From: Sulfurisphaera javensis
GTDB taxonomy: Archaea; Thermoproteota; Thermoprotei_A; Sulfolobales; Sulfolobaceae
Direction of reading: 5' to 3'
Assembly (NCBI RefSeq): GCF_041154675.1
Contig: NZ_AP031322.1
Span: forward strand, 1,859,812-1,923,811
DNA: 64,000 nt
In this document: positions 51,467-61,596 of the stretch, piece by piece
Numbering within the stretch: position 1 is the first letter of the stretch
Layout of the letters: each line of letters starts with the position of its first letter
Position numbers and translations under genes: made by a program
Notes under the pieces: generated by a model
What the model saw: only the letters and a program-made list of their open reading frames with translations
Databases searched by the model: none
Told to the model about the DNA's origin: nothing

Positions 51467-52213
51467 TCAAATTGAATGAGTTAAATTATCTATCCTTCCT
51501 CCGTCGGCAACAATTACTTGCCCAGTGATATATCTTGCTTTATCGCTTGCTAGAAATACTACAATATTAGCTATGTCTTCAGGCTTTCCAGTAGTATGCA
51601 ACATAGTCTTATTTCTAAAGATTTCCCTTAGCTTCTCTTTTTCTTCTTCACTTTTACCTCCTAATGTCATATCAGTCTCTATCCATCCTGGTGCTACAGC
51701 ATTTACTCTTATTCCATATTTGCCTAATTCAAATGCTAATCTTCTTGTAAGAATTATAATTCCAGCCTTTGTTATTGCATAAAAAGTAGTCCCTTCAGCA
51801 GCTGTACCTATCCCAGCATTGCTTGCAATATTTATTATAGACGCTGATTTTGACTTTTTAAGCATTGGAAGAAACTCATAAGTTACATAAATTGTTCCAT
51901 TTAAATTGACTTTAAGCATTCTTTCGTATTTCTCCTCATCAAACTGTTCAAATGGCATTAAATACCATATTCCTGCGTTATTAACAAGAACATCAAGTTG
52001 AGGAAAAACTTTTGAGATTATTTCCTTTGCTTTTATCACCTGATTTCTATCTCCAACATCACATTTTACAGTTACTACACCCTTACTTTCCAATTCTTTT
52101 GCCCTATCTTCAGCACCATGATAAAGAACTGCAACTTTATATCCTTCTTTAATTAATGCCTCAGTTATAGCTCTTCCGATGCCTCTTGTTCCTCCGGTAA
52201 CTAAAGCATACAT
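51467..52213 (-). CDS. Short-chain dehydrogenase, FabG-like
   Basis: 248 residues. VTGGTRGIGRAITEAL, NNAGIWYL, S in IINIASNAG, YAITKAG (Tyr, Lys) and the C-terminal ITGQVIVADGGRID fit 3-oxoacyl reductase-like classical SDRs. The acidic/neutral residue after strand 2 (VLYHGAEDRAK) makes NADPH likely but uncertain. Which substrate it reduces cannot be told; archaea lack a normal fatty acid cycle, so a sugar or alcohol substrate is possible. Confidence 0.88.
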   Translation of the reverse strand: MYALVTGGTRGIGRAITEALIKEGYKVAVLYHGAEDRAKELESKGVVTVKCDVGDRNQVIKAKEIISKVFPQLDVLVNNAGIWYLMPFEQFDEEKYERMLKVNLNGTIYVTYEFLPMLKKSKSASIINIASNAGIGTAAEGTTFYAITKAGIIILTRRLAFELGKYGIRVNAVAPGWIETDMTLGGKSEEEKEKLREIFRNKTMLHTTGKPEDIANIVVFLASDKARYITGQVIVADGGRIDNLTHSI

Positions 52214-52292
52214 AAAAGTTCGTTCACAAACAAAAAATATAACGTGATCGTATAGGAAATTTTATAAAAGTGAGATAATAGTTAGGTGATAA

Positions 52293-52742
52293 ATGAAGGT
52301 TATAAAATATAACGTCAAGGTCAAGCTTGAGACAAAAGATCCAAAGAAGGAGCTTAATAAAGTTGGAGGAATTCTTATAGGAAGATTTACTAAAGATGAG
52401 AAGAAGTTTAAAGATCAATTAAATAGTATACTTCAAGGTAAAAGTAAAGTAATTGAACTTGATGGAATAAAAGCCAGTTTATCAGACTCTTCAATAGAAG
52501 TTGAAGGTATAAAATTTAGGAAATTAATAAATGTTAGAAAGTTCATTAATGAAATAGCAGAAAAATATGAAGCAAAATGCGGACAATTAAATAAATCAGA
52601 AAATTTAATGACAAAACAATGTGAAGGAGAAAATGTAAAAGTATACTTTGAAATAAAGCCAGAGAAAATTAAGCCTCAAAAGAAAGAAGAAAGTAAGAAA
52701 GAGGAAGAACAACAAAAGAACAAAACTGAAAGCAAATCTTAA
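52293..52742 (+). CDS. Hypothetical protein with charged C-terminal tail, 149 aa
   Basis: A soluble alpha/beta protein, N-terminal KVIKYNVKVKLETKDPKKEL, then a Lys/Glu-rich tail from about residue 120 (QKKEESKKEEEQQKNKTE). I do not recognise it. It starts a three-gene co-directional run with a membrane protein and a TatD-like hydrolase. TTTTATAAAAGT at about 52260-52271 is at leaderless distance from the ATG. Confidence 0.6.
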   Translation: MKVIKYNVKVKLETKDPKKELNKVGGILIGRFTKDEKKFKDQLNSILQGKSKVIELDGIKASLSDSSIEVEGIKFRKLINVRKFINEIAEKYEAKCGQLNKSENLMTKQCEGENVKVYFEIKPEKIKPQKKEESKKEEEQQKNKTESKS

Positions 52743-52766
52743 ATTTAGTTTTTACATATCTTCTCT

Positions 52767-53162
52767 ATGCCTCATATAGGTGGAATTTTAGGAATAATCA
52801 TAGGATTTATAATAGGATGGATAATAGCTTCAATTCCAGTCTGGTTAGCATCAAAAATAGTTAGTAGACACTCCTCCTTTGGGAGAGCAATGTTAGCCAC
52901 GTTAGCTGGTTATATAGTATTTATAATAGTAGTAGGCATATTTACCGGAATAAGTGCTCTCCTAGGAAGGCCAATAATTGGGATTTTCGGAATTATAATA
53001 GCCTTCATAGCTCTTCTTGGAGTATTTAAGATATTATTTGAAACAGGTTGGGGAGGAGCATTTCTAATTGCCATCCTTTCAATAATTATAGCTTTTGTGA
53101 TAGCCTTCATTCTAGGTTTAATAGGAATCTCAATACTTTCATTACATGGAGTTCCAATATGA
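52767..53162 (+). CDS. Small Gly/Ile-rich membrane protein, 131 aa
   Basis: Four hydrophobic segments (about 3-28, 42-72, 76-92, 98-125), almost only Ile, Gly, Ala, Leu, Val, with a single short loop KIVSRHSSFGRAM. Similar small membrane proteins are common in archaea with no known role. The stop is inside the ATG of the next gene (ATATGA, 53159-53162), so they are coupled. Confidence 0.6.
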   Translation: MPHIGGILGIIIGFIIGWIIASIPVWLASKIVSRHSSFGRAMLATLAGYIVFIIVVGIFTGISALLGRPIIGIFGIIIAFIALLGVFKILFETGWGGAFLIAILSIIIAFVIAFILGLIGISILSLHGVPI

Positions 53163-53794
53163 GAAAGGTTATAGACTCATTAACTTATTATGGTATAAAA
53201 CTTTACAGTTATGTTAAAGAATTAAGATTGAGTTATGAAAATTTTGAAATAGAAAAGATTGTGCTTAACCCACTTTATAAGTACTCATGCCAATGTTGTG
53301 TAGATGGTTTTTATCAGCAATATTTATGGAGTAAGGGAAGGGATTATGTAATTAGACTTGGTATATACAATCCTAAATGCAGAGTTCCACCTGAAATTGA
53401 ACTAGGTAGACAATATGATCATGAGATAAGAGGAATTGTTTTACATCCAAACCATCACGGTTTTTCTCTTCTAGATAAAAAATTAGAGTACGTATACGAA
53501 TTTGCTGAATACCATGATTTACCTTTAGTTATTCATTCGCCAAATGAGAGAGAAATAAAGAAAGTGTTAGAATATAAAGTAACTATAATCGTTGTTTCTT
53601 CGTCAAATAATTTTTCACTTAGTATCCCAAACGTATATTACATTAAAGATAAACCACTCAACGAAAGAGATATTTACGGTAGTGGAAGTCCTTATAACAA
53701 CAAAGATTTGATAGAAAGCTTAAAAGAAAATTCAAGTTTTTACAATGAGAGAAGTTTTTATTATTTAGCAAAAGAATTATTTGACAAGAACTAA
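53159..53794 (+). CDS. TatD-like metal-dependent hydrolase
   Basis: 211 residues of a TIM-barrel-like fold. HPNHHGFSLLDKKLEYVYEF and LPLVIHSPNEREIKKVLEY resemble the middle metal-binding part of TatD-type amidohydrolases, but the usual N-terminal H-x-H is absent; two Cys in YSCQCCVDGFY take that place. It may be an inactive or a different hydrolase. ATG 53159 is coupled to the upstream membrane gene; a longer frame from 53048 would run inside it. It overlaps the treY end by 18 nt. Confidence 0.65.
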   Translation: MRKVIDSLTYYGIKLYSYVKELRLSYENFEIEKIVLNPLYKYSCQCCVDGFYQQYLWSKGRDYVIRLGIYNPKCRVPPEIELGRQYDHEIRGIVLHPNHHGFSLLDKKLEYVYEFAEYHDLPLVIHSPNEREIKKVLEYKVTIIVVSSSNNFSLSIPNVYYIKDKPLNERDIYGSGSPYNNKDLIESLKENSSFYNERSFYYLAKELFDKN

Positions 53795-55891
53795 AGGAAG
53801 TTTGCCTACTTTAACCTTGCCTTTCACCTTTTTATTAGTTATAACATCAGTGTACTCATCTTCAATTGTAACTTCAAAATCTCTATTCAATGTTTTTACA
53901 ATCACTAAAACCTTGTCTCCCCTCATAAATCCACATAAACCTTTAGATAGTTTCAATGGCTTATATTCTCCCTTAATAAATAAATCACCGAAGTCTCTCC
54001 TTAAAGAAAGCAAAACCTTTGTTACGTATGCCTTTATTTTTCCATTTTCAAATAATTTATCGTCAAATTTTTCTGGAATCTCTCCAAAAGTCACTGGCCT
54101 TCTATTATCTGGATCTGTCAACAGATATCTAAAGTTCTCTAAACCTTGATAAAAGTCAGCTACCCCTGGAGACATTACTTTTAAAGTTAATAGGGAAAGT
54201 GACTTTACCTTTCCCATGTCGTCAATTTTATTTTCAAATTCTAAGAAACTTTCTTTAAATTTCTGATTCTCAAACATTTTATCTATTAAACTTGTTATCT
54301 TATTTTCATAGTCTTTATTTGGGTTTATCCAATCAGTGTTAACTTTAGCCTCTCTTAATGCCTTTATCATATGTGCCTTTAATCTTTCTTTGTACTCCTC
54401 ATTAAATCCTTCGAAACTACCTACTATAGTCTGATACAGCCTATACTCATCATTTTTATCAATATTAGGATTAAGTATACTATGCCACTCGTTTACTTTT
54501 TTACTCCACTCATCCGGGATCTCTGAAATAGCACTAATTCTCATTCTCACGTCTTCACTAAATTTCGTGTCATGAGTAGAAGTAGCATTAAACGATAAAG
54601 TACCGATTCTGTTGATGTTAAATTCATGAAACTTCTCACAAGGAATTGAATAATAATGAAGATCACTTCCAACCTCATTTAACGAGATTAATCTAGAATA
54701 AATAAACAAAACTGTGTCCTCATATGATTTAGCGAATACTGCAGGCATATATTGCTGTAACTTCATGAAAGCCTTAATATTATTCTTCATTTTTTCATAT
54801 ATAGTTTGATTGCAATTCTTTACTATTATTTCATCTCTCCTGTCCTTTTCTGTGATATATGTTCTATAAACTTTCAAACATGAGAGAAATTCTTTTAGTT
54901 CCTCATAACTTACGTTTAACATTTTAGCTAATCTTTCTATGTCATGTTTAAACATTATATCAATAATTTTTTTCTTTGTTTCTATAATTAATTTATCTAA
55001 GTCAATTTTTATTATTTCCTCGTATATCTTGCTCATTTTTTCTTCGTTAGCTGTGAATAATAAGTTGGAATAATTTAGAAAATCATATCCAGTAGTCCCT
55101 TCAATGAAGTCCCACCTTAGCTTCTCGCCAATCGAAAGTATCTTTTCAACAAAAATCAGCTTCCCTTTTGATTTAGCTTTTAGTTTCCTTAAATATCCCT
55201 CTGGGTCAAATAGCCCATCTATATGATCTACCCTATAAGCATCAACATTAAATGACAAGATTTTTGAGTGTGACTCATCAAAAACCCAATCCACTTCTTG
55301 CCTTACGGCTATGAGTTCATTAACTGCGAAAAACCTCCTATAACTAGGATACTCTTTCCAATCGACAAGTTCATAATACTGGTTTTGTAAAAGTGTATTG
55401 ATATCGTTTAAATATCTCTTACTTTCATCATTAATAGGAAAAAGATTCCCGTAATAATCTATGAAAGGTTCACCATTAACATAAGTAATTTTGAAATTCT
55501 TATCACCTAAAATTGGAATCCTTATTTTCCCTTCCTCTTCATAAAAATCAAAATACTCATAATAACGACTTTTCTTTCCATTCTTTAATACATCCATTAA
55601 CCTCCAATTAGTATGATGAACAGCCATATGGTTTGGGACAATATCTTGAATTATCCCTAAGCCTTTTCTTTTTGCTTCTTCAATAAGTTTTACATATTCT
55701 TCTTCTCCCCCTAACTCATCATTTATAACACTATGATCAACAACATCATAATCATGTGTGCTTCCTGGTCTAGCCTTTAAGACTGGAGATAAATAAAGAT
55801 GAGTAATTCCAAGTTTTACAAAGTAATCAAGTTTTTCTCTTATATCTCTAAATTTCATTGGCTGTAATCTATAAGTGGAAAGTAATTGCAT
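53777..55891 (-). CDS. treY: Maltooligosyltrehalose synthase TreY
   Basis: 704 residues, GH13. STYRLQPMKFRDIREKLDYF is the typical start; GLGIIQDIVPNHMAVHH, VDAYRVDHIDGLFDP (Asp nucleophile region), KLIFVEKIL (Glu) and SATSTHDTKFSEDVRMR are the catalytic regions. It turns the reducing end of maltodextrin into a trehalose unit; TreZ then frees trehalose. ATG 55891 follows the treX stop without a gap, so the order treZ-treX-treY is a tight operon. Confidence 0.97.
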   Translation of the reverse strand: MQLLSTYRLQPMKFRDIREKLDYFVKLGITHLYLSPVLKARPGSTHDYDVVDHSVINDELGGEEEYVKLIEEAKRKGLGIIQDIVPNHMAVHHTNWRLMDVLKNGKKSRYYEYFDFYEEEGKIRIPILGDKNFKITYVNGEPFIDYYGNLFPINDESKRYLNDINTLLQNQYYELVDWKEYPSYRRFFAVNELIAVRQEVDWVFDESHSKILSFNVDAYRVDHIDGLFDPEGYLRKLKAKSKGKLIFVEKILSIGEKLRWDFIEGTTGYDFLNYSNLLFTANEEKMSKIYEEIIKIDLDKLIIETKKKIIDIMFKHDIERLAKMLNVSYEELKEFLSCLKVYRTYITEKDRRDEIIVKNCNQTIYEKMKNNIKAFMKLQQYMPAVFAKSYEDTVLFIYSRLISLNEVGSDLHYYSIPCEKFHEFNINRIGTLSFNATSTHDTKFSEDVRMRISAISEIPDEWSKKVNEWHSILNPNIDKNDEYRLYQTIVGSFEGFNEEYKERLKAHMIKALREAKVNTDWINPNKDYENKITSLIDKMFENQKFKESFLEFENKIDDMGKVKSLSLLTLKVMSPGVADFYQGLENFRYLLTDPDNRRPVTFGEIPEKFDDKLFENGKIKAYVTKVLLSLRRDFGDLFIKGEYKPLKLSKGLCGFMRGDKVLVIVKTLNRDFEVTIEDEYTDVITNKKVKGKVKVGKLPLVLVK

Positions 55892-58039
55892 TTAATACTC
55901 AATCCTCCTATAAACTAATGCTGTTCTTCCCTCAATTTCTAATTCCTTTCCTCCTTCTACAATTTTTTCATCATCTCTAATATCCCGTAGGTAAGAAGAT
56001 ACAACTAAACTCCATTTACCATGAGGAAACTTGAACTTAACATTATTCGGAGAACCATTTAGTATTATAAGAAAAGTATCATCTGCTATTCTCTCTCCTT
56101 TCTCATTTATTTCATCCATTACGCTTCCTTCAAGAATATATGCAATGAAATTTGTTGGTGATTTCCATGTTTGTTCGTCAACCTCATTACCGTCAGGTTT
56201 AAGGAAAGTTACATCCTTTAAAGGCATTCCATGAAGCTTTTTGCCTTGAAAATATCTAGCTCTCCTAAATATTGGATGTGCCCTATAAAAGTATATCATG
56301 TTTCTTACAAAATCATGAAATTTTAACTTCCTTTCATCTAAATTCCAGTTAAACCAACTTATTTCATTATCTTGACAGAAAGCGTTATTATTTCCTTTTT
56401 GAGTTCTACTTATCTCATCTCCTCCTAAAATCATTGGTGTACCTTGACTTACAAATAAAGTAATTATGAAATTTCTCTTTTGTTTTTCTCTGCAAAATAC
56501 CACATTATTGTCATTTGTATCTCCTTCAGCACCGCAGTTCCAGCTATAATTTTCATTCATTCCATCTTCATTATTAAGTCCATTAGCTTCATTATGTTTC
56601 TGATTATAACTTACTAAATCCTCTAAAGTAAATCCGTCATGGGAAGTTATATAGTTTATACTTGCAAAAGGTGTCTTGTTGTTTCCAGCGTATAGATCTG
56701 GAGAACCCATAAGCCTATTTGCTAACTCTTCATAGGGAATTGCCTCACCTCTCCAAAACCTTCTTATAATATCTCTATACTTACCGTTCCATTCAGCCCA
56801 TTGATAAGGAAAATTACCAACTTGATAACCTCCTGGTCCAACATCCCATGGTTCAGCAATTAATTTTACTTGAGAAAGAACAGGGTCTTGTTGAATAGCT
56901 ACGAAGAAAGTTGACAACATATTAACACTATATAACTGTCTAGCTAATGCTGCTGCTAAATCAAATCTAAAACCATCAACATGCATTTGTAATACCCAAT
57001 ATCGTAAACTATCTAGCACCATTTGCAAAACTCTAGGATGACTTAAGTTCAATGTATTTCCCGTACCAGTAAAATCTAGATAATATCTCTTATTCTTAGG
57101 ATCTAGCATATAGTAAGCTAAATTATCAATACCTTTAAAAGAAATAGTTGGACCTAAATGGTTTCCTTCAGCAGTGTGATTATAAACTACATCAATTATT
57201 ACTTCAATTCCAGCATTATGCAACTCATTTACCATTTCTTTAAACTCTTTCACCTGCTCTCCAAGACAGCCGGAAGAGGAATACCTACACTCTGGTGAAA
57301 AATAATTTATTGGATTATAACCCCAGTAATTTCTTAACCCTTTCTCAACAAGAAATCTTTCATCGACAAAGTGATGCACAGGCATTACCTCAACAGTGGT
57401 AATGCCTAAATCTTTTAAGTATTCGATCATTTGCTTTGACGCTAGACCTTTGTATGTACCTCTTATATTTTCCGGCAGATCCATTCTTAGCTTAGTAAAA
57501 CCCTTAACATGGACTTCATAAATAACCATATCCTTCAGCGAGATTTTTTTCCTTCTAAAGAAGTGATCATCATCCCAATCAAAATTTGGATCAATAACAA
57601 CACTCTTTGGAACAAACTCGTCATCTGGTCTTTCATCAAAGGATAAGTCTTGATTTTGATCACCTATCTTATATCCAAATACTGCATCATTCCAAACTAC
57701 ATTACCATTTATAGCCTTAGCGTAAGGATCTATCAGTACTTTGTTAGGATTAAATCTTAATCCCTCTTCTGGTTTGTATGGACCATAAACTCTGTAAGCA
57801 TAAAGTTGACCAGGCATAATACCGGGTACAAAAACATGCCATATATCTCCAGTTCTTTGTTTTACTTCTATAACCTCTTTTGGATACTTTTGATTAGTCT
57901 GTGAATATAGTAATAGTTCAACTTTTGTTGCATTTTCAGAGAATAATGAAAAGTTAACCCCGTCTTCATCTTCAATCCATGTTGCACCCAAAGGGTAAGG
58001 TTCTCCAGGTCTTAAAGGTATGTCCTTATATATAAACAT
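55892..58039 (-). CDS. treX: Glycogen debranching enzyme TreX
   Basis: 715 residues, GH13 isoamylase type. N-terminal CBM48 (GVNFSLFSENATKVELLLYS), catalytic motifs DVVYNHTAEGN, DGFRFDLAAALA (Asp), LIAEPWDVGPGGYQVG (Glu) and YITSHDGFTLEDL. It is very similar to the characterised Sulfolobus TreX, which removes alpha-1,6 branches and has glucanotransferase activity. It supplies linear chains to TreY. Close to both neighbours, same strand. Confidence 0.97.
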   Translation of the reverse strand: MFIYKDIPLRPGEPYPLGATWIEDEDGVNFSLFSENATKVELLLYSQTNQKYPKEVIEVKQRTGDIWHVFVPGIMPGQLYAYRVYGPYKPEEGLRFNPNKVLIDPYAKAINGNVVWNDAVFGYKIGDQNQDLSFDERPDDEFVPKSVVIDPNFDWDDDHFFRRKKISLKDMVIYEVHVKGFTKLRMDLPENIRGTYKGLASKQMIEYLKDLGITTVEVMPVHHFVDERFLVEKGLRNYWGYNPINYFSPECRYSSSGCLGEQVKEFKEMVNELHNAGIEVIIDVVYNHTAEGNHLGPTISFKGIDNLAYYMLDPKNKRYYLDFTGTGNTLNLSHPRVLQMVLDSLRYWVLQMHVDGFRFDLAAALARQLYSVNMLSTFFVAIQQDPVLSQVKLIAEPWDVGPGGYQVGNFPYQWAEWNGKYRDIIRRFWRGEAIPYEELANRLMGSPDLYAGNNKTPFASINYITSHDGFTLEDLVSYNQKHNEANGLNNEDGMNENYSWNCGAEGDTNDNNVVFCREKQKRNFIITLFVSQGTPMILGGDEISRTQKGNNNAFCQDNEISWFNWNLDERKLKFHDFVRNMIYFYRAHPIFRRARYFQGKKLHGMPLKDVTFLKPDGNEVDEQTWKSPTNFIAYILEGSVMDEINEKGERIADDTFLIILNGSPNNVKFKFPHGKWSLVVSSYLRDIRDDEKIVEGGKELEIEGRTALVYRRIEY

Positions 58040-58070
58040 ACTGAAACTTTAGATAAAGGAATATTTAACG

Positions 58071-59738
58071 TTATATTAAATAAACCCCAACGCCTTTATT
58101 TACAGTTATTTTTTGACCTTTTCCTACTTTTGCAGGAAAATTAGTTGTTGAAAGAATAAGATTTCCTTTAGCTGGTGAAACTAACTCCGTGTTTGCAAAG
58201 GAAACTAAAAGCATTATTTTCTCCATAACTATTGATAACCAGTTTTCCCCTTTATTCACTTTTACATTCCTAGAACACTTATTACCAAACTCCTTCCTTA
58301 TATTAATTAATTTCTTATAATATTCTAATATTTCAATATCTATATTCCAACTCAACTTACTCTTTTCAAAAGCTTCATCAGATTGAGGATCTATAGTTTG
58401 CCCATTCTCCCTAAGTCTTCCTTCTCTTACTCCTTTTATTAAAGTCGGGTCAGAAAAATCTGAAAAGAAAAGAAAAGGGTTCTTTTCATAATACTCTTCA
58501 CCCATAAAAATCATGGGAATGAAGGGTGATAAAATATATAGAGCTGAGGCAATTTTATAACTTTCCTTGTCTACTAACAATGAAATCCTTTCTCCGTTTC
58601 CTCTGTTTCCAACTTGATCATGATTTTGAATATAAACTACAAATTTACAAGCATCTAAGTTTCCCACTGGCATACCATGAGTCTTTTTCCTAAAATTAGA
58701 ATATTTACCATCATAGACAAAAACATCCGTATATGCTTTCACTATATCATCAAGACTTCCGTAATCACTATAATATCCATTCTTTTCTCCAGTTATATAG
58801 GCATGAATTGAGTGGTGAAAATCATCAACCCATTGCGCATCAATATTATATCCACACTCCTTCCTAATGATTTTAGGATCATTAAGATCGCTTTCAGCTA
58901 TTACAAACTTTCCTAAACTATGGGCTATTTCACTAATTTCCTCTAGTATATGCTTTGGAGAGAAATCATATATTGCATGAACAGCATCCAGTCTTAGGCC
59001 ATCTACGTGAAAAATCTCTAGCCAGAATCTGACATTTTCTAGTACAAATTTCCTAACTTCATCACTATAAGCGTCATCAAAATTAAACGTCAAACCCCAT
59101 GGTGTTTTATATCTTGAGGAAAAATAAGGGCCTAATATTGTCATATAATTTCCTTCTGGACCTACATGGTTGTAAACTACATCTAAAATTACAGATAGTC
59201 CTCTCTTATGAGCTTCATCAGTAAATTTCATGAACGCATAAGGGCCTCCGTAAGAGTTTTGGACAGCATATAAGTAAACTCCATCATATCCCCAGTCCTT
59301 TTTGCCCGGGAATTGAAAAACTGGCATAACTTCTACTGCTGTTACTCCTAAATCAACTAAATAATCAAATTTTTCTATAGCAGAATAAAAAGTTCCTTCT
59401 TTTGTAAAAGTTCCAACATGAATCTCATAAATAATCAAATTTTTAGGGTCAATCTTTACGTCTTTACTATCCCAATTATACTGCAGAGAAACTAATTGAG
59501 ATTTTCCATGAACGCCTTCTGGCTGATATCTCGATGCTGGATCTGGAATTTCTCCTTTGTTGGTAAGAAAGGAATATTTGTCTCCTTCTTTAGCTTTAAC
59601 TGTAGCAGTAAAGTAACCTTTTTCGTCTTTTTCCATTTTATATTTGTTACCATTTATCAAAAGGAACACTTCTGACTGATAAGGAGCCCAAAGAGTAAAC
59701 TCTACTTCTTCATTATCCAAAAATTTAGGTCCGAACAT
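58071..59738 (-). CDS. treZ: Maltooligosyltrehalose trehalohydrolase TreZ
   Basis: 555 residues, GH13. N-terminal CBM48-like domain ([20 protein letters not shown]), GWDYDGV-like [46 protein letters not shown] (Asp), [10 protein letters not shown] (Glu) and [11 protein letters not shown]. It cuts trehalose from maltooligosyltrehalose. The start overlaps the end of the PAP2-like gene by 14 nt, so it joins the upstream membrane gene and CARF-PIN gene in one run. Confidence 0.97.
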   Translation of the reverse strand: MFGPKFLDNEEVEFTLWAPYQSEVFLLINGNKYKMEKDEKGYFTATVKAKEGDKYSFLTNKGEIPDPASRYQPEGVHGKSQLVSLQYNWDSKDVKIDPKNLIIYEIHVGTFTKEGTFYSAIEKFDYLVDLGVTAVEVMPVFQFPGKKDWGYDGVYLYAVQNSYGGPYAFMKFTDEAHKRGLSVILDVVYNHVGPEGNYMTILGPYFSSRYKTPWGLTFNFDDAYSDEVRKFVLENVRFWLEIFHVDGLRLDAVHAIYDFSPKHILEEISEIAHSLGKFVIAESDLNDPKIIRKECGYNIDAQWVDDFHHSIHAYITGEKNGYYSDYGSLDDIVKAYTDVFVYDGKYSNFRKKTHGMPVGNLDACKFVVYIQNHDQVGNRGNGERISLLVDKESYKIASALYILSPFIPMIFMGEEYYEKNPFLFFSDFSDPTLIKGVREGRLRENGQTIDPQSDEAFEKSKLSWNIDIEILEYYKKLINIRKEFGNKCSRNVKVNKGENWLSIVMEKIMLLVSFANTELVSPAKGNLILSTTNFPAKVGKGQKITVNKGVGVYLI

Positions 59739-60297
59739 AAAATAAAGTATGAAACATAAAATATAATTCTATATACGAGAGAGGAGCTAAAAACCATGCT
59801 GAAATTATTTGAGAAAAAGTGTGTGCTTTTAATTTATATCTAGATATCGAAATAAGTACACCAAAGAGATAAAGAGGGATATAATAAATGCCTAGAATAA
59901 AGACAAGTAAAGTTATTCCACCAACAGTAGTACTTACATGGACGCTAATTTTAAACTTCAGTGTTATCAGTAGAATTATTATAGTATTTATAATGTAAAT
60001 TAGAAGAATTTTAAACAAAACATCCTCTTTTACTAAAATTAGTCCAATTATGTATGAAAATATTGAAAGAGAAATGGGAATAAACCTCTCCTCTTTTCTG
60101 CTAACATAAATGTCAGTAACCTTTTTTGCTTTTACCATAAAAAATACAATAAGAAAGGGAATTATTGAATAAAAAATTGTAATTATCAGAAGAGAATAAT
60201 ATTCTAAGTGCAAGAAAGTTACTGTAATAGAAAACACGATAAAAGTTACTACTGAAGGATGAAATAAAGCTGATAGAACTTCATGTAGTTTTTTCAA
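59725..60297 (-). CDS. PAP2-like membrane protein, 190 aa
   Basis: About six hydrophobic segments. [10 protein letters not shown] resembles PAP2 motif 1 (K-x6-RP), HVSTTVGG the S/T-G-H region, and [12 protein letters not shown] the SR-x5-H motif with the following Asp changed to Gln. So a lipid phosphatase relative with an altered active site is likely; activity is uncertain. The ATG overlaps the CARF-PIN stop (60297-60294, ATGA type) and its end overlaps treZ, placing it in the middle of an operon-like run. Confidence 0.6.
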   Translation of the reverse strand: MKKLHEVLSALFHPSVVTFIVFSITVTFLHLEYYSLLIITIFYSIIPFLIVFFMVKAKKVTDIYVSRKEERFIPISLSIFSYIIGLILVKEDVLFKILLIYIINTIIILLITLKFKISVHVSTTVGGITLLVFILGIYYIPLYLFGVLISISRYKLKAHTFSQIISAWFLAPLSYIELYFMFHTLFYVRT

Positions 60298-61562
60298 TTC
60301 TCTCCCTTCAGATAATTTTCAACTAAGCTAATAAAATATGGGTAATTGTATTTCTCTTCTTGATTAATTAAGGATAATTTATCTTTTCCATACATTCTTT
60401 CTCTCTTTATAGTGGCATAGACTTTACCATTGATTTCTAAGTCTATATCAGCAAAATATCTTAAACAATAAATTAATTCCTCAACACTTCCTTTACCATT
60501 CCTAAGTTCTTTTAATAATACAGTTTTAATCTTTTGATGAGCAGAGTTATAAACACCTTGATCACAAGTTAGTAAAATCACATTTGGATAATGTCCTTTT
60601 AAATCCATTGCCTCTTTAATTAATTTAATATCAGATCCTAGTTTTTTATTAACATACCCTGCTGGAATTGTATTATGGATTTTCTTAAAACTATCCATTC
60701 CTAGATTACCTATATATAACTTTTTATCATTTTTCTGAGTAGTATTAAGCATATTTTCTAGCTCAGAATAAGTTGATGAAGAAAAAAGAATTTGATTCCC
60801 ATTCTTTATGAGATTACTCAATCGATTACCTAGATTAATATAAACGTTTACATCTGCTATAAAGTAATTATCTTTATCACTTGCTAGTCTTTTTATATTA
60901 TCTTCTGCCTCATATACAAAAAAGCCAGACCTAACTAAGCATGTCTTATATTCATTAGCAAGTTGAGAAATCTCCGAAAGTTTATTCCCATCGTAAGTTA
61001 AGGAAATGCTTCCTTCTTCACTTTTTAAATTTAAAACAATTTCATTACCTAAAAGCAAGTAAAGATTTAGAAGAGCCCTTATCCCTTCTCTTCCTAATTC
61101 CACATTTTTATTACCACCTTTGATGGTTTGCGGAGGATCATAAGAAATCAAGGAACTATTCCTAAGATCATAAATTCTCACATCAGTAAAAGGAGCATAA
61201 CCAAATATCCTATATCCTTCCTCCTCTTTCTCTAGATAAATATACCTAATTTCATGAGCATTTGAATAAGTATATACAGCTAAAGCCATATATTTTCTTC
61301 CTGGCGTAATATCAGCAACATCTATTTTTAAGTCCTTCAACTTATTTCTCCATTCTTCTATTCCTCTACCCATAATCTTTTCTGTTACTTTAGCATTTAT
61401 CCCTAAAACTTTCAGTATCTCTGCAATTTTACTGTAATCCCTTTTTGATTGTTCTTCGGCTAATATCACAATTTCATCTGGTTTAAGTCCAGTAAAGACT
61501 TCAGTTAAAATAGCATTAGTAGTTGTCACAAGCTTATTAGAGCCTAAGGTAGCTAATATCAT
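60294..61562 (-). CDS. CARF-PIN protein: putative cOA-responsive ribonuclease
   Basis: About 422 residues. The N-terminal half has the CARF pattern: start MILATLGSNKLVTTTNAIL and later DITPGRKYMALAVYTY, matching the (S/T)GGRK loop. The C-terminal part is a PIN nuclease: NYFIADVNVYINLGNRLSNL (first Asp), FSSSTYSELENML (Glu), LGSDIKLIKEAMDL (Asp) and VILLTCDQGVYNSA (Asp), a full acidic quartet. CARF domains bind cyclic oligoadenylate from type III CRISPR systems. ATG 61562 is chosen: TATA GTTTTATATTTTG centred near 61588 is at leaderless distance, and the longer frame from 61679 runs through the divergent gene. The stop overlaps the PAP2-like gene. Confidence 0.82.
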   Translation of the reverse strand: MILATLGSNKLVTTTNAILTEVFTGLKPDEIVILAEEQSKRDYSKIAEILKVLGINAKVTEKIMGRGIEEWRNKLKDLKIDVADITPGRKYMALAVYTYSNAHEIRYIYLEKEEEGYRIFGYAPFTDVRIYDLRNSSLISYDPPQTIKGGNKNVELGREGIRALLNLYLLLGNEIVLNLKSEEGSISLTYDGNKLSEISQLANEYKTCLVRSGFFVYEAEDNIKRLASDKDNYFIADVNVYINLGNRLSNLIKNGNQILFSSSTYSELENMLNTTQKNDKKLYIGNLGMDSFKKIHNTIPAGYVNKKLGSDIKLIKEAMDLKGHYPNVILLTCDQGVYNSAHQKIKTVLLKELRNGKGSVEELIYCLRYFADIDLEINGKVYATIKRERMYGKDKLSLINQEEKYNYPYFISLVENYLKGEN

Positions 61563-61596
61563 ATATATTAAACAATACTTCAAAATATAAAACATA

